DNA from: Brenneria rubrifaciens
GTDB lineage: Bacteria; Pseudomonadota; Gammaproteobacteria; Enterobacterales; Enterobacteriaceae
Assembly (NCBI RefSeq): GCF_005484945.1
Contig: NZ_CP034035.1
Coordinates: 248,001-312,000 of the forward strand
Length of the DNA: 64,000 nt
Direction: 5' to 3'
The position numbers were made by a program, and so were the translations under genes. The notes beneath the pieces are model-generated. The model was not told where the DNA came from. It worked only from the letters and a program-made list of their open reading frames with translations, and searched no databases. Within the stretch, counting starts at the first letter, position 1, and each line of letters begins with the position of its first letter. Below are positions 1-10,468 of the stretch, one piece after another.

Positions 1-1
1 T

Positions 2-1462
2 GGCATTGTCGGGTTGAGTCGCATCCTGCTGGATACGCAACTGGACCCGGAGCAGCAGAAGTATCTGAAAACGATTCACGTCAGTGCCATTACGCTGGGT
101 AATATTTTCAACGATGTCATTGAAATGGACAAACAGGAGCGCCGGAAGGTGCAACTGGACAATCAGCCGATAGATTTCACCGGTTTTCTGGTCGATCTGG
201 AGAATCTGGGCGGATTGCTTGCGCAGCCTAAAGGCTTGAAGCTGGTTATGGAACTGCATCAGCCGCTGCCCCAGCAAGTCATTACCGATGGCACGCGCCT
301 GCGGCAGATTCTGTGGAACCTGCTCAGCAACGCCGTGAAATTTACGCCGGAGGGAAAAATTGTCGTGCGGGTGTGGCATGAGCAAGGCAATCGCCTGCGT
401 TTTGACGTCGAAGATTCCGGTATGGGGATTCCGCCGGATGAGTTGGAAAAAATCTTTGCCATGTACTATCAGGTGAAGGATCAGAATGGCGGTAAACCGG
501 CGACCGGTACGGGAATTGGTTTATCCGTCTCCAAGCGGCTGGCTCAAAGCATGGGCGGCGATATTCAGGTTATCAGTGCGCAGGGCAAAGGCTCCTGTTT
601 TACCCTGACCGTGACGGCGCCAGGCGTTGACGAAACCCGCGGGAATGCGGACGCCGATGATGATATGCCGTTACCGGCGCTGCATGTTCTCTTGGTCGAA
701 GACATTGAATTAAACGTGGTGGTGGCCCGTTCGGTGCTGGAAAGACTGGGCAACAGCGTGGAAGTGGCCATGACCGGGCAGGATGCGCTGAACATGTTCG
801 ATCCCGATGAGTTTGATTTGGTACTGCTGGATATTCAACTGCCGGATATGACCGGACTGGACGTCGCCCGTCAACTACGCCAGCACTATGCCGACCGCAG
901 CCTGCCGCCGCTGGTGGCGCTAACCGCCAACGTGCTGAAAGATAAAAAAGAGTATCTGGATGCGGGCATGGATGACGTGCTGAGCAAACCGTTGTCAGTT
1001 CCTGCGTTAACCGCGGTAATCAAACAATATTGGGATTATCAGTCTGCGCAAGGCAATGCGCCCGATGTGGCGAAAAAAGGGGACGAATTGGTGAATGAGA
1101 AACTGCTGGATGTTGCGATGCTTGAGCAGTATCTGGATCTGGTGGGGCCTAAATTAATCCATCAAAGTCTGGATATGTTTGAACAGATGATGCCGGGCTA
1201 TCTGGAGATTCTTGATTCCAACATGACGGCGCGCGATCAGAAAGGCATCACCGAAGAGGGCCATAAGATCAAAGGGGCCGCCGGTTCTGTGGGACTTCGT
1301 CATCTGCAACAGGTGGCGCAGCAGATTCAAACGCCGACATTGCCTGCATGGTGGGATAATGTGCAGGAATGGATTGACGAGCTCAAACACGACTGGCGTC
1401 ATGATGTTCAGGTTCTGCGAAACTGGGTCGCCGAGGCAGAGTCACGGGGATCTGGCGAGTAA
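2..1462 (+). CDS. arcB: Aerobic respiration control sensor kinase ArcB, 3' part
   Basis: Inner-membrane hybrid histidine kinase that senses quinone redox state and phosphorylates ArcA under low oxygen. The window opens inside the dimerisation helix, just after the autophosphorylated His, so the PAS and membrane parts are missing. Visible in order: the GHKL ATPase domain with N-box (NLLSNAVKF, codons near 316), DSGMGIP and GTGIGL boxes; a receiver domain with phospho-acceptor Asp in LLDIQLPDMTG (codon 830-832); and a C-terminal Hpt domain with phospho-His in HKIKGAAGSVG (codon 1262-1264). All three phosphorelay modules present here look intact. The true reading frame is open from base 2; the TTG at 14 is not a start. 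elbB follows, as in Escherichia. Confidence 0.97.
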   Translation, partial: GIVGLSRILLDTQLDPEQQKYLKTIHVSAITLGNIFNDVIEMDKQERRKVQLDNQPIDFTGFLVDLENLGGLLAQPKGLKLVMELHQPLPQQVITDGTRLRQILWNLLSNAVKFTPEGKIVVRVWHEQGNRLRFDVEDSGMGIPPDELEKIFAMYYQVKDQNGGKPATGTGIGLSVSKRLAQSMGGDIQVISAQGKGSCFTLTVTAPGVDETRGNADADDDMPLPALHVLLVEDIELNVVVARSVLERLGNSVEVAMTGQDALNMFDPDEFDLVLLDIQLPDMTGLDVARQLRQHYADRSLPPLVALTANVLKDKKEYLDAGMDDVLSKPLSVPALTAVIKQYWDYQSAQGNAPDVAKKGDELVNEKLLDVAMLEQYLDLVGPKLIHQSLDMFEQMMPGYLEILDSNMTARDQKGITEEGHKIKGAAGSVGLRHLQQVAQQIQTPTLPAWWDNVQEWIDELKHDWRHDVQVLRNWVAEAESRGSGE

Positions 1463-1799
1463 AAAGCGGGTAGCGGGGGCTGTGTGGGACAGGGAGTCAA
1501 CAGCGGTGTGGTGGGGTAAAAAAAAATGACCCCGACCGAAGCCGGGGTGCGCGAATTATGCGCCAACACCAGGGAAATCATGCACCTGCATTTAGATATC
1601 AGGGTTCGTGAGCTCGCAAGTGCGGGTATTACCGCTTAAGCTAAAACGTTATAGTCTCAACTAAAGCACATCTTCATCAAGCAACAAAATAGCAAATATG
1701 GACATCATTGTTACAAGAATCATTAAAATGTGTGATGTAGATTAGTGTTTGTCAATTAAAAAATCAATTAGTTGATGTGATGAAATGAGGGAAAAAATG
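1463..1799. other. arcB-elbB intergenic region with a weak hairpin
   Basis: A gap of 337 bases. It holds a GC hairpin at 1529-1548 (ACCCCG / CGGGGT, 8-nt loop). An A8 tract lies 5' of it on the plus strand and there is no T-run after it, so it resembles a terminator for leftward rather than rightward transcription. The last 120 bases are AT-rich and probably hold the elbB promoter; no clear -35/-10 pair was identified. No small gene was recognised. Confidence 0.5.
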
Positions 1800-2453
1800 A
1801 TGAAAAGAGTCGGTATCGTCCTGAGCGGGTGTGGTGTTTTTGATGGTTCGGAGATTCACGAAGCGGTATTGACGCTGCTGGCGCTGGATCGCGCTGGTGC
1901 AGAAGCGGTTTGCTTTGCGCCGGATAAACCGCAGCTTCATGTCGTTAATCATCTGACAGGCGAGGTAACCAATGAGAATCGAAACGTTTTAGCTGAGTCT
2001 GCCCGGATTGTCAGAGGAAAGATCCAGCCGCTTTCAACGGCTGATGCGCACCAGCTCGATGCATTGATCGTTCCCGGAGGTTTCGGGGCAGCTAAAAATT
2101 TAAGCGACTTTGCCACGCAAGGCTCAGCCTGTCAGGTCGATGAATTTTTGAAATTACTCACCCAGGAAATGTATAAGCAAAATAAACCAATGGGCTTTAT
2201 TTGTATCGCCCCGGCGCTATTGCCGGCGCTCTTAGGTGAGCCTATCCGGGTGACCATTGGTAACAATATCGATACGGCGGAAGCCATTGAGGAAATGGGC
2301 GGGATTCATGTGGTTTGCCCGGTAGACGATATTGTGGTTGACGCCGGGCACAAAATTGTTACGACGCCAGCCTATATGCTCGCCAATTCAATCAGTGAAG
2401 CGGCGAAGGGGATTGATAAGCTGGTGTTGCGCGTACTGGATTTTATTGAATGA
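1800..2453 (+). CDS. elbB: Glyoxalase/isoprenoid-biosynthesis protein ElbB (DJ-1/PfpI fold)
   Basis: Class I glutamine-amidotransferase-like protein of the DJ-1/PfpI superfamily. Escherichia ElbB has been reported to have weak glyoxalase activity and to affect isoprenoid metabolism; its real role is unsettled. The N-terminus [18 protein letters not shown] and the nucleophile-elbow Cys135 in GFICIAPA match the family. I chose ATG 1800 (217 aa, the Escherichia length) because AGGGA at 1788-1792 sits 7 nt upstream; ATG at 1797 or 1785 is possible. The stop codon overlaps the mtgA start (ATGA), so the two genes should be translationally coupled. Confidence 0.93.
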   Translation: MKRVGIVLSGCGVFDGSEIHEAVLTLLALDRAGAEAVCFAPDKPQLHVVNHLTGEVTNENRNVLAESARIVRGKIQPLSTADAHQLDALIVPGGFGAAKNLSDFATQGSACQVDEFLKLLTQEMYKQNKPMGFICIAPALLPALLGEPIRVTIGNNIDTAEAIEEMGGIHVVCPVDDIVVDAGHKIVTTPAYMLANSISEAAKGIDKLVLRVLDFIE

Positions 2454-3187
2454 GATTCAGACGGCGCAGCACAGGGGTGCTGATGCGTCTTAAGCGTCTG
2501 GTCGTTAGAGGGGGTCTGACGATATTGGGGCTATGGCTGGCGGGGATTGCGCTGTTTTCGTTTCTGCCGGTTCCGTTTTCGGCGGTTATGGTTGATCGTC
2601 AGCTTAGCGCATGGCTGAGCGGCGATTTTCACTATGTCGCCCGCTCGGACTGGGTCTCAGTGGATGAGATCGCGCCAGTGATGGCGCTGGCTGTGATCGC
2701 TGCCGAAGATCAGAAGTTCCCGCAACACTGGGGGTTTGATCTGGATGCCATCAACCTGGCGTTAAAGCATAACGAGCGGAATACACAGCGCGTACGCGGG
2801 GCATCGACACTCTCTCAACAGACGGTAAAAAATTTGTTTTTGTGGGATGGTCGCAGCTGGCTGCGCAAAGGTCTTGAGGCCGGGATCACCGCCGCGGTGG
2901 AACTGGTCTGGTCCAAACGGCGGATTTTAACGGTCTATCTTAATATCGCCGAATTCGGTCCCGGCCTTTTTGGGGTGGAAGCGGCGGCTAACCATTATTT
3001 CAATAAATCAGCCAGTCGGTTAACGGCTAGCGAGGCGGCGTTGCTGGCGGCGGTATTACCCAACCCGATTCGTTTTCGGGCGAATGCGCCTTCCGGCTAT
3101 GTGATTCAGCGCCAGCAATGGATTTTACGCCAGATGCGTCAGATGGGCGGCGAGGCGTTTTTGCGCGCCAATGGCTTGTTGGACTAA
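2450..3187 (+). CDS. mtgA: Monofunctional biosynthetic peptidoglycan transglycosylase MtgA
   Basis: Family GT51 glycosyltransferase that polymerises lipid II into glycan strands at the periplasmic face of the inner membrane. It has a short cytoplasmic basic N-terminus, one membrane anchor (about residues 19-40), then the GT51 domain. The motifs are present: [10 protein letters not shown] with catalytic Glu86, RGASTLSQQ (residues 117-124) and the [10 protein letters not shown] segment. The length of 245 aa compares with 242 in Escherichia. The start overlaps the elbB stop by 4 nt; an alternative ATG lies at 2483. There is no transpeptidase domain, which separates it from class A PBPs. Confidence 0.95.
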   Translation: MRFRRRSTGVLMRLKRLVVRGGLTILGLWLAGIALFSFLPVPFSAVMVDRQLSAWLSGDFHYVARSDWVSVDEIAPVMALAVIAAEDQKFPQHWGFDLDAINLALKHNERNTQRVRGASTLSQQTVKNLFLWDGRSWLRKGLEAGITAAVELVWSKRRILTVYLNIAEFGPGLFGVEAAANHYFNKSASRLTASEAALLAAVLPNPIRFRANAPSGYVIQRQQWILRQMRQMGGEAFLRANGLLD

Positions 3188-3268
3188 AAGGATGGTCGGA
3201 ATGCAAGGCCGGGAGCAGGTGGCGTGATCCATCAGCGTTTTTCGCTGAATATCGCATTCTGTCGCCAC

Positions 3269-3298
3269 AAAAAACCGCTGATGACAACATCAGCGGTT
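3269..3298 (-). terminator. Terminator of the lpoA-yraN-diaA-dolP transcript
   Basis: Perfect 11-bp stem (AACCGCTGATG / CATCAGCGGTT) with a 4-nt loop. Read leftward it is followed by a run of six T (the A-run at 3269-3274). It sits between the convergent mtgA and dolP genes and may serve both directions. Confidence 0.85.
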
Positions 3299-3321
3299 GA
3301 GATTTTACGCGCGGAGAAAGG

Positions 3322-3897
3322 TTATTTCAGGTAGGTAAAGGCGGTGGTGACATGTTTCACCCCGCTGACTTTACTGGCAATTTCCGCAGCTGAAGCCCCT
3401 TCACGTTGAGTCACTATACCTAACAGGAAGACTTCTCCGTTTTCAGTAGTGACTTTCACGTTGGATGATTTAACCGTGTCGCTCGCCAGGATCTGTGAGC
3501 GAACTTTGGTGGTAATCCAGGTATCCATCGAAGCGGTTCCGAGTGAAACCGGTTTACCCTGACGAATTTCGTTGTACACCTCGACCGCACCTTCCACGCC
3601 GAGGGCAATCTGTTTAGCTCGATTTGAGAGTTCTGTCGTTGGGGCTTGCCCTGTCAGCAGTACTTTCCCTTGATAAACGGTAGCAACAATGCGAGCGCCT
3701 TTTTTCAACTGCTCATCTTTGTTGATGGCATTCGCTACGCGAACTTCCAACGTACTGTCGTCAACCTGCGTCCCCACCGTGCGGGGGTCGGTGGCGCTTT
3801 TTGTGGCTACCGCTGCGCTTCCGACCACTACCGCGCCGACACAGCCTTGTAGCAGCAGGGCGATAGCCAACACGGCAAATGCAGAACTTATCCTCAT
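3322..3897 (-). CDS. dolP: Outer-membrane lipoprotein DolP with two BON domains
   Basis: Division/outer-membrane-linked lipoprotein (formerly YraP) that binds anionic phospholipids at division sites and supports amidase activation and BAM function. The signal peptide ends in lipobox LLQGC, with lipidated Cys19. Two BON domains follow (about residues 46-115 and 125-190); the second contains NVKVTTENGEVFLLGIVT. I chose the ATG at 3897 (191 aa, same as Escherichia) because GAGGAG lies 6 nt upstream; the frame stays open further upstream but into diaA. It is the last gene of the lpoA-yraN-diaA-dolP cluster, 10 nt after diaA. Confidence 0.95.
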   Translation of the reverse strand: MRISSAFAVLAIALLLQGCVGAVVVGSAAVATKSATDPRTVGTQVDDSTLEVRVANAINKDEQLKKGARIVATVYQGKVLLTGQAPTTELSNRAKQIALGVEGAVEVYNEIRQGKPVSLGTASMDTWITTKVRSQILASDTVKSSNVKVTTENGEVFLLGIVTQREGASAAEIASKVSGVKHVTTAFTYLK

Positions 3898-3907
3898 GTA
3901 GTGCTCC

Positions 3908-4498
3908 TCAATCGTTCTGGTGTGGAAAAAGGGTGTTATCAATTAAATCGCACAGGCAGTTAACGGTCAGCATGTGCATTTCCTGAATACGGGCGCTGCG
4001 GTGCGAAGGGATGCGAATTTCCACATCCTGTGGACCAAGCAGTCCGGCCAGTTCACCGCCATCATAACCGGTTAGCGCGACGATGTTCATATCTCTGGTT
4101 ACCGCCGCTTCCACGGCTTTGACGATGTCGCGGCTATTGCCGCGCGTCGAGATCGCCAGTAACACATCGCCAGCTTGTCCCAGCGCCCGGACCTGTTTTG
4201 CATAGACCTCTTCATGTAATCGATCGTTAGCTATCGCAGTTAAGACCACGTTATCAGCATTAAGTGCAATGGCCGGCAAACTGGGGCGCTCAGCTTCAAA
4301 GCGATTGATCATGCTTGCGGCAAAATGCTGCGAGTTGGCTGCTGATGTTCCGTTGCCACAGCTCAGAATTTTGTTGCCGTTCAGCAGACACTGCACCAAG
4401 GCGACGGCGCCGCGGGAAATGGCGTCGGGCAAGGCTTCTGCGGCAGCGATCTGCGTTTGAATGCTCTCGGTAAAACAAACTTTTATTCTATCCAGCAC
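3908..4498 (-). CDS. diaA: DnaA initiator-associating protein DiaA
   Basis: Sugar-isomerase (SIS) fold protein that forms tetramers, binds DnaA domain I and promotes timely initiation at oriC. The length of 196 aa equals Escherichia DiaA. The SIS signature is clear ([17 protein letters not shown] early, [17 protein letters not shown] in the middle, [20 protein letters not shown] near the end). The start is a GTG at 4498, the same alignment point as the Escherichia protein. It lies between yraN and dolP on the same strand with short gaps, so it is probably co-transcribed. Confidence 0.95.
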   Translation of the reverse strand: MLDRIKVCFTESIQTQIAAAEALPDAISRGAVALVQCLLNGNKILSCGNGTSAANSQHFAASMINRFEAERPSLPAIALNADNVVLTAIANDRLHEEVYAKQVRALGQAGDVLLAISTRGNSRDIVKAVEAAVTRDMNIVALTGYDGGELAGLLGPQDVEIRIPSHRSARIQEMHMLTVNCLCDLIDNTLFPHQND

Positions 4499-4539
4499 GT
4501 TGAATTAACCTACTTTAATTGAAGTCCATGAAGCGCGTT

Positions 4540-4959
4540 TCATCCCTGGGCATTAAAGGCGTTAGGGAGCCAGGTAAACTGATCGCCGGTAATCGCCAGC
4601 ACATCGAAACGACAGTCCACCGTATCAAAGCTGGCGCCATGCTGAGCAAGCCAGACGGCGGCGGCGTGCAGCAGCCGTTGCCGTTTACGATAGGTAACGC
4701 TGGCCGCCGCGCCGCCGAAGTCCGCGTTTCGTCGATATCGCACTTCCACAAATACCCAGGTTTGCTGGTCGCGCATCACTAAATCAAGCTCGCCGCCGCG
4801 CAACGTGATATTGGCCGCGGCGAAGGTTAAGCCGGCGCGTTCAAGATAGCGCCGGGCCTGCTGCTCATAACGGGCGCCTGTCGCGCGCCGGTTCAGGATG
4901 CTGGCACCAGTTGTCCCTGACGATATTGCAGCCAGGTCAGTTGACGATTGATGGTGCAA
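4540..4959 (-). CDS. yraN: YraN family endonuclease-like protein (UPF0102)
   Basis: Small protein of the Holliday-junction-resolvase-like nuclease fold. Its cellular function is not established. The family core [16 protein letters not shown] carries the acidic/Gln-Lys nuclease-like motif (Glu, Asp, then ExxYR). From ATG 4959 the product is 139 aa and overlaps the end of lpoA by 67 nt. Escherichia YraN has 131 aa, so a somewhat later non-ATG start cannot be excluded. The C-terminus [15 protein letters not shown] is typical of the family. Confidence 0.88.
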   Translation of the reverse strand: MHHQSSTDLAAISSGTTGASILNRRATGARYEQQARRYLERAGLTFAAANITLRGGELDLVMRDQQTWVFVEVRYRRNADFGGAAASVTYRKRQRLLHAAAVWLAQHGASFDTVDCRFDVLAITGDQFTWLPNAFNAQG

Positions 4960-6917
4960 TCTTGTGTGGCGCTCAATATACCGGTGGCGCCGGCGATCTG
5001 CTGGCCTGGAATCTGGCGCATTTCACCAAAATGGTTGGCGAGAGTCCAGGCATCCATTCCCATCGCATACAGGCGAACCAATGAGTAGTCGTTTTTGAAC
5101 TGACTGCTCACCTGTTGCATCAGTGCAGGGTTTGCGCCTGTCAGCAGCGGAATGTCGCTGAATTGCAACCCTTCCATTTCAAGACGGAAATCAGGGCCGC
5201 TACCCGCCTGGAAACTGCGTGAGCTGGCATACAGCGCCGGACGCGAACGCGATGAGGTGCGCATATCGATCATCGGTTTGATCAGCGCCAGCTCGTCCGG
5301 TGTTGCGATGATGTACACCGCATCGATATTAGCGCTGGTGGAGGAACTCACCGTTGGCTGTACCTGTGCGGGGATGGTCAAACCGGCAACGGTCGTCCCC
5401 GGTTGAGTCTGGTCAGGCTCAGTATTGACGGGCTGACCGCTCAGGCTTAATCCGGCGCCGCTATTGATGGCTTGTTTTAATTCAGACACGTTGCCAAAGC
5501 GTTGCTGCAACAAGCCGCCGCCACCTTGTTCAGTCCATGCCTGAGCAAAAGCGTTGACGATACGGTCGCCCAAATTGCCGCGCGGCACCAGCAGCAATGG
5601 TTGTTGCTTGCCCTGCTGCTGAATAAATTTCGCGGCATCACGGGCTTCATCTTCCGGCGACAACGCGAAATAGCAAATATTGGGGGTGTATTGCACATGT
5701 TCCGGCTGGTTAAGCGCCAGAATGTTGAGGGGAGATTGTTGGTCGGCTAGCTGTTCCACTTCGTTTTTCAGCAACGGCCCGATGACCAGCGAGGCGCCGT
5801 CCTGCTGTGCTTGCGCCAGTATGTTTGCCAGCGGTTGCGAGGAGGTGTCGTAGACTTTCACTGGCAGCGAACTGACCTGATTGACTGAAGCCTGCTGGTC
5901 AACCGGAGCAGGGCTGGTTTCAGGGGTAATCTGCTCGCTGTATTCAGGCGGTTGCGGTGTGTCCAGGCTCTCCGCGACGGCGGCATCTGAATCAGGTTCT
6001 CCTGTCTGATCGTCCGTGAGTGGCAGGTCGGCGGGCGCGGCGGCGGCCATTGTCGCCTGACCGTTTTTCGCGGCATTGAATCCCTGCTGGATGGCGTTGG
6101 CAAAAACTTGCGCCTGACCGTTTAGCGGCAGCAGCAGAGCGATGCTGTTAACGGCGGCCTGCTGGGAGTTAATGAGCTGATCCAACTGCTTCGGCAGTGT
6201 TTTCGCGGCTGGATGATGTGGATAGCGGGTTTGCCAGTCCAATATCGCCGCTTTTAACTGATCCGGGGATTGGCGGTTAGTCTGAAAAGTATTCAGCAGA
6301 TCCACCCAGCCGGCCAGCGTGTTCTCATTGGCATTGATCAATAATGATCCCGATTCCTGCGGACTCATTTGCGTCAGCGCCTGCCAGGTCTGATCGAGAT
6401 TCGACTGATGCGCGTTACCTTGCAGCATCGGCTCCAGAGCAATATAGGCGCGCAGCAGCGTGATAGAGGGGCGTCCCTGACTGGCGTTAATCTGCGCCTG
6501 ATAGTAGCGGCGTTGCTGCTGTTCGCTGAGCGCGTTGACGTCCAACTGGCTCAGGGCCGCATTCGCCGCGTCCGGGTTGTTCTGTGCGTCGGACAGTTCC
6601 GCGTGGAGCAATTGATGTTCGCGTTTTTGCGCATCGCTTAAGTTCTCCGGCAATGCGTTAAACAGCTGGCTAGCCTGAGGTACTTTGCCTTCCTGTATGA
6701 GAGAACGAATCGCAAGTAATTGCCAGCTAGCCTTGTTATCATCGCTGCTCTGCTGCATCTGTTGCAGATAATAATCAGATGAGGCATCGGCTCTGCCTTT
6801 AACCTCGGGCGGCGGGCTTTGCGGCGCCTGACTTGGACAGCCCGCAAGAAACAATGCCGCTAACAAAACAGGGATAACGCGCCCTGCCTGGGTACGGACG
6901 AAATGAAAGGAAAGCAT
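4893..6917 (-). CDS. lpoA: Outer-membrane lipoprotein LpoA, activator of PBP1A
   Basis: Lipoprotein that reaches from the outer membrane through the peptidoglycan to activate the synthase PBP1A (MrcA). The signal peptide ends in lipobox LFLAGC (Cys27). It is followed by a TPR-like helical domain rich in Gln/Ala (about residues 40-260), a low-complexity Pro/Gln/Asp linker (about 290-345), and a C-terminal periplasmic-binding-protein-like domain. The linker is where the family varies most in length. The total of 674 aa is in the family range. It is divergent from rsmI across 61 nt and overlaps yraN downstream. Confidence 0.94.
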   Translation of the reverse strand: MLSFHFVRTQAGRVIPVLLAALFLAGCPSQAPQSPPPEVKGRADASSDYYLQQMQQSSDDNKASWQLLAIRSLIQEGKVPQASQLFNALPENLSDAQKREHQLLHAELSDAQNNPDAANAALSQLDVNALSEQQQRRYYQAQINASQGRPSITLLRAYIALEPMLQGNAHQSNLDQTWQALTQMSPQESGSLLINANENTLAGWVDLLNTFQTNRQSPDQLKAAILDWQTRYPHHPAAKTLPKQLDQLINSQQAAVNSIALLLPLNGQAQVFANAIQQGFNAAKNGQATMAAAAPADLPLTDDQTGEPDSDAAVAESLDTPQPPEYSEQITPETSPAPVDQQASVNQVSSLPVKVYDTSSQPLANILAQAQQDGASLVIGPLLKNEVEQLADQQSPLNILALNQPEHVQYTPNICYFALSPEDEARDAAKFIQQQGKQQPLLLVPRGNLGDRIVNAFAQAWTEQGGGGLLQQRFGNVSELKQAINSGAGLSLSGQPVNTEPDQTQPGTTVAGLTIPAQVQPTVSSSTSANIDAVYIIATPDELALIKPMIDMRTSSRSRPALYASSRSFQAGSGPDFRLEMEGLQFSDIPLLTGANPALMQQVSSQFKNDYSLVRLYAMGMDAWTLANHFGEMRQIPGQQIAGATGILSATQDCTINRQLTWLQYRQGQLVPAS

Positions 6918-6978
6918 ACTGTATCCAGTGGTTTTTTATAAAGATGCTCAATATTAAATCGGCAACCCGGATGAAACA

Positions 6979-7866
6979 ATGAATCACGACCAACAAGCAG
7001 ACATTTCTGCATCAACCCTCTACATTGTCCCTACGCCGATCGGCAATCTGGGCGATATCACTCAGCGTGCGTTGGCGGTGTTGCAGCGTGTTGATTTGAT
7101 TGCCGCTGAGGATACCCGTCATACCGGCCTGCTGTTACAACATTTTGCCATTAATGCGCGGCTGTTCGCATTGCACGATCACAATGAACAGCAGAAAGCA
7201 GACACATTGCTGGCGAAATTGCAGTCTGGACAAAGCATTGCACTGGTTTCCGACGCGGGGACGCCGCTGATTAACGACCCCGGCTATCATCTGGTAAGGC
7301 GCTGCCGTGAAGCCGGTATCCGCGTTGTCCCCTTGCCGGGCGCTTGTGCGGCCATTGCCGCGCTGTCGGCGGCGGGACTGCCCTCCGATCGTTTTTGCTA
7401 TGAAGGTTTTCTGCCCGCCAGAACCAAAGCGCGAAAAGATGCGCTGCGCGAACGGCTGGAAGAACCGCGGACGCTGATTTTTTACGAATCAACGCACCGG
7501 CTGCTCGATAGCCTACAGGACATGGTCGAGGTCATGGGCGCGCGGCGCTATGTGGTACTGGCGCGGGAAATCACCAAAACCTGGGAGTCGATCCAGGGGG
7601 CGCCGGTGGGAGAGCTGCTGGCCTGGGTGAAGCAAGATGAAAATCGCCGAAAGGGCGAAATGGTGCTAATCGTCGAAGGCCACCAGGCGGATGAAAACGC
7701 GTTGCCGGCAGCGGCCTTGCATACGCTCTGTTTGTTGCGTACGGAACTGCCATTGAAAAAAGCCGCGGCGCTGGCGGCGGAAATTCATGGCGTGAAGAAA
7801 AACGCGCTTTATCGCTATGCGCTGGATCAAGAGGGTGACAGCGGTGAATCAGAGGATGACAAGTAG
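6979..7866 (+). CDS. rsmI: 16S rRNA 2'-O-ribose C1402 methyltransferase RsmI
   Basis: SAM-dependent tetrapyrrole-methylase-fold enzyme that methylates the 2'-OH of C1402 in the 16S rRNA decoding centre. The N-terminal signature [15 protein letters not shown], then [27 protein letters not shown] and VVPLPGACA are all present. The length of 295 aa is close to Escherichia's 286. The rnpB promoter overlaps the final codons, so the two genes are packed head to tail. Divergent from lpoA, as in other enterobacteria. Confidence 0.96.
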   Translation: MNHDQQADISASTLYIVPTPIGNLGDITQRALAVLQRVDLIAAEDTRHTGLLLQHFAINARLFALHDHNEQQKADTLLAKLQSGQSIALVSDAGTPLINDPGYHLVRRCREAGIRVVPLPGACAAIAALSAAGLPSDRFCYEGFLPARTKARKDALRERLEEPRTLIFYESTHRLLDSLQDMVEVMGARRYVVLAREITKTWESIQGAPVGELLAWVKQDENRRKGEMVLIVEGHQADENALPAAALHTLCLLRTELPLKKAAALAAEIHGVKKNALYRYALDQEGDSGESEDDK

Positions 7867-7884
7867 GACAATTTGTCCTATTAT
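7856..7884 (+). promoter_or_regulatory. Sigma70 promoter of rnpB
   Basis: ATGACA (7856-7861), 17-bp spacer, TATTAT (7879-7884), ending 7 nt before the predicted first base of RNase P RNA. It overlaps the last codons of rsmI. A short inverted repeat (TAGGACA / TGTCCTA, 7864-7880) lies in the spacer and touches the -10. Confidence 0.8.
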
Positions 7885-7891
7885 CCGCGCC

Positions 7892-8273
<382 letters not shown>

Positions 8274-8282
8274 CTTTTGTAA

Positions 8283-8313
8283 AAAACCACCTCTTCAAAA
8301 AGGTGGTTTTTTT
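8283..8313 (+). terminator. rnpB intrinsic terminator
   Basis: Ten-bp stem AAAACCACCT / AGGTGGTTTT with an 8-nt loop, followed by T7. It starts 9 nt after the predicted RNA 3' end. Confidence 0.93.
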
Positions 8314-8449
8314 ACTTTCTCCATCCCTTCAAATTTATTGAATCTCTTCATCATCGATATCCGGCTTTCTCGGCAGTTCAATGGGTGTAAAGTCGTTGCC
8401 ATAGTGCGCTACGGCGTAACGCCGACATCTTTTTTCTGAGGATATTCTT

Positions 8450-9235
8450 ATGAACAACGCTTCCCGGATGCCCGCTCTGTTCCTCGGCCATGGTAGCCCG
8501 ATGAACGTGTTGGCGAACAATCCCTATACCAAAGCATGGCAGGCGCTGGGCGAATCATTGCCGCGGCCAAAAGCCATCGTTGCCGTTTCAGCCCATTGGT
8601 ACACGCGCGGTACGGCCGTGACAGCGATGGAGAAACCGAGAACCATCCATGATTTCGGTGGTTTCCCTCAGGCACTGTTTGACACAAAGTATCCCGCTCC
8701 CGGTTCGCCAGAACTGGCAGCGAGAATCCAGCAGGCGCTGGCACCGTATCCCGTCGCCGCCGATCAGAGCCAATGGGGATTGGATCATGGCGCCTGGGGC
8801 GTATTGATAAAAATGTATCCCAATGCGGATATCCCGGTGGTACAGCTTAGTGTGGATGGCACCCAGCCTGCGGCTTACCATTATGAGCTGGGGCGCAAGC
8901 TGGCCGCATTGCGCGATGAAGGCTTCATGATCGTTGCCAGCGGCAACGTCGTGCATAACCTGCGCATGATCAAATGGGACGGCGATGCGGATGCTTATCC
9001 GTGGGCGACGTCATTCAATCAGTTTGTGCGGGATAACCTGACCTATCAGGGCGATAACCATCCGCTGATAGACTTTATGCAGCACGAAGGCGCCGTGTTG
9101 TCCAATCCGACACCGGATCACTTTCTGCCGTTGCTCTACGCCCTGGGGAGTTGGGATGGCAAAGAGGCCATCACTATTCCGGTTGAAGGCATTGAAATGG
9201 GATCGCTGAGTATGCTGTCGGTGCAAGTGGGGTAA
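8450..9235 (+). CDS. ygiD: 4,5-DOPA dioxygenase extradiol (LigB family)
   Basis: Zn/Fe-dependent extradiol ring-cleaving dioxygenase of the LigB class III family. The Escherichia homologue opens L-DOPA to a betalamic-acid-type product; the physiological substrate is unknown. Likely metal ligands His14 (GHGSP), His49 (SAHW), His169 (NVVHNLR) and His224 (PDHFLPLLY) are all conserved. The length of 261 aa is close to Escherichia's; the start ATG 8450 has GAGGA upstream. It is monocistronic, convergent with ygiC. Confidence 0.93.
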   Translation: MNNASRMPALFLGHGSPMNVLANNPYTKAWQALGESLPRPKAIVAVSAHWYTRGTAVTAMEKPRTIHDFGGFPQALFDTKYPAPGSPELAARIQQALAPYPVAADQSQWGLDHGAWGVLIKMYPNADIPVVQLSVDGTQPAAYHYELGRKLAALRDEGFMIVASGNVVHNLRMIKWDGDADAYPWATSFNQFVRDNLTYQGDNHPLIDFMQHEGAVLSNPTPDHFLPLLYALGSWDGKEAITIPVEGIEMGSLSMLSVQVG

Positions 9236-9252
9236 ACGCCTGTCGGCGTAAA

Positions 9253-9279
9253 GGACGCGGGTTAACGACGCGCCCTTTT
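9253..9279 (+). terminator. Probable ygiD terminator
   Basis: Stem GGACGCG / CGCGCCC with one mismatch, 9-nt loop, then TTTT. It lies between convergent ygiD and ygiC. Confidence 0.55.
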
Positions 9280-9296
9280 CATGCAGAGCCTCTAAA

Positions 9297-10457
9297 TCAG
9301 TCCAGAATGATATGCGGGTAAAAGCGGGACAGGTCCTGCGTGATCAGTTGACGATCTTCGCGCATGCCGATACCACAAGGCTGGTCATTGACCAGCCAAC
9401 TGCCGATCAGGGTGTAGCTGTCGCCGAATTTCGGCAGAGGGTGATACTGCTGGATAATTTTGCCTTCTTCACCGTATGGTCCTCCCACCGAGGCGATTTC
9501 TTTCCCGTTTTCCACGATTTGGATGTTGGCGCCTTCACGGGAAAACAACGGCTTGATAACGTAGTTTTCCATTACAGGGTGATCGTCTTCGGCAAAATAG
9601 GCGGGAAGCAGGTTAGGGTGATTCGGGAACATCTCCCACAGCATCGGCAGCAGTGCTTTATTGGAAATAATGATCTTCCAGGCAGGCTCCAGCCAGCGAA
9701 CGCCAGCATCTTCCAACTTGGTGGAGAACATTTCGCGCAGCATGAATTCCCACGGATACAGCTTGAACAGGTTGCTGATAACCTGATTTTCCAGATCGGT
9801 AAACTGGCCTTTCTCACCAAGGCCGATTTCTTCCATGTACAGAAATTCGCCTGGCAACCCAGCTTCCAGCGCGCAATCCTGGAGATATTGCACCGTACCG
9901 CGGTCTTCTTCCGTATCTTGGCAGCAGGCAAAATGCACCAGCCCGAAGCCATGATTCAGCCTCAGATCTTCGAAACGTTCGATCAGCTTTTCCTGAATGC
10001 CATTGTACTGATCGGCAGTTGAAGGCAGTTGCCCTGACTGCATCTGATCTTCCAGCCACAGCCATTGGAAAAACGCGGATTCATAGAGCGAGGTCGGCGT
10101 ATCGGCATTATTTTCCAGCAGTTTGGCAGGCGTCTTACCGTCATAAGCCAAATCGAGGCGGGAATAAAGCGACGGCTGATGGGTACGCCACGACGTTCTG
10201 ACAAAATCCCAGGTATGCTTGGGAATGCGGAATTTCGTCAGCAGTTGTTCGCTGTTAACGACTTTATCCACCACTTGCAAACACATCTGATGCAATTCGG
10301 CCGTTGTGTCTTCGATCTCTTCGATTTGAGCGAGCGTAAACTGGTAATAGGCTTCTTCACACCAGTAGGGTTCCCCGTACAAGGTGTGAAAGTGGAAGCC
10401 GAATTCGGTCGCCTTTTCGCGCCAGTCTGGACGTTCTTGAATTTCTATCCGTTTCAT
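9297..10457 (-). CDS. ygiC: Glutathionylspermidine synthase-like ATP-grasp ligase YgiC
   Basis: ATP-grasp C-N ligase homologous to the synthetase half of glutathionylspermidine synthase. Escherichia YgiC lacks the amidase half and has not been shown to make glutathionylspermidine. The C-terminal ATP-grasp residues are visible ([10 protein letters not shown], then [21 protein letters not shown]). I chose the ATG at 10457 (386 aa, the Escherichia length) because AAGGA is about 8 nt upstream; the in-frame TTG just before it lacks support. It follows ygiB by 11 nt, in the tolC-ygiB-ygiC order. Confidence 0.93.
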   Translation of the reverse strand: MKRIEIQERPDWREKATEFGFHFHTLYGEPYWCEEAYYQFTLAQIEEIEDTTAELHQMCLQVVDKVVNSEQLLTKFRIPKHTWDFVRTSWRTHQPSLYSRLDLAYDGKTPAKLLENNADTPTSLYESAFFQWLWLEDQMQSGQLPSTADQYNGIQEKLIERFEDLRLNHGFGLVHFACCQDTEEDRGTVQYLQDCALEAGLPGEFLYMEEIGLGEKGQFTDLENQVISNLFKLYPWEFMLREMFSTKLEDAGVRWLEPAWKIIISNKALLPMLWEMFPNHPNLLPAYFAEDDHPVMENYVIKPLFSREGANIQIVENGKEIASVGGPYGEEGKIIQQYHPLPKFGDSYTLIGSWLVNDQPCGIGMREDRQLITQDLSRFYPHIILD

Positions 10458-10468
10458 CAAATATGTCC

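Noticed and set aside
3118..3300. Small plus-strand frame after mtgA
   Set aside because: Overlaps the mtgA 3' end and runs through the dolP terminator; no gene-like signal.
9312..10022. Open frame of 236 codons opposite ygiC
   Set aside because: Antisense to a full-length conserved gene; no start signal.
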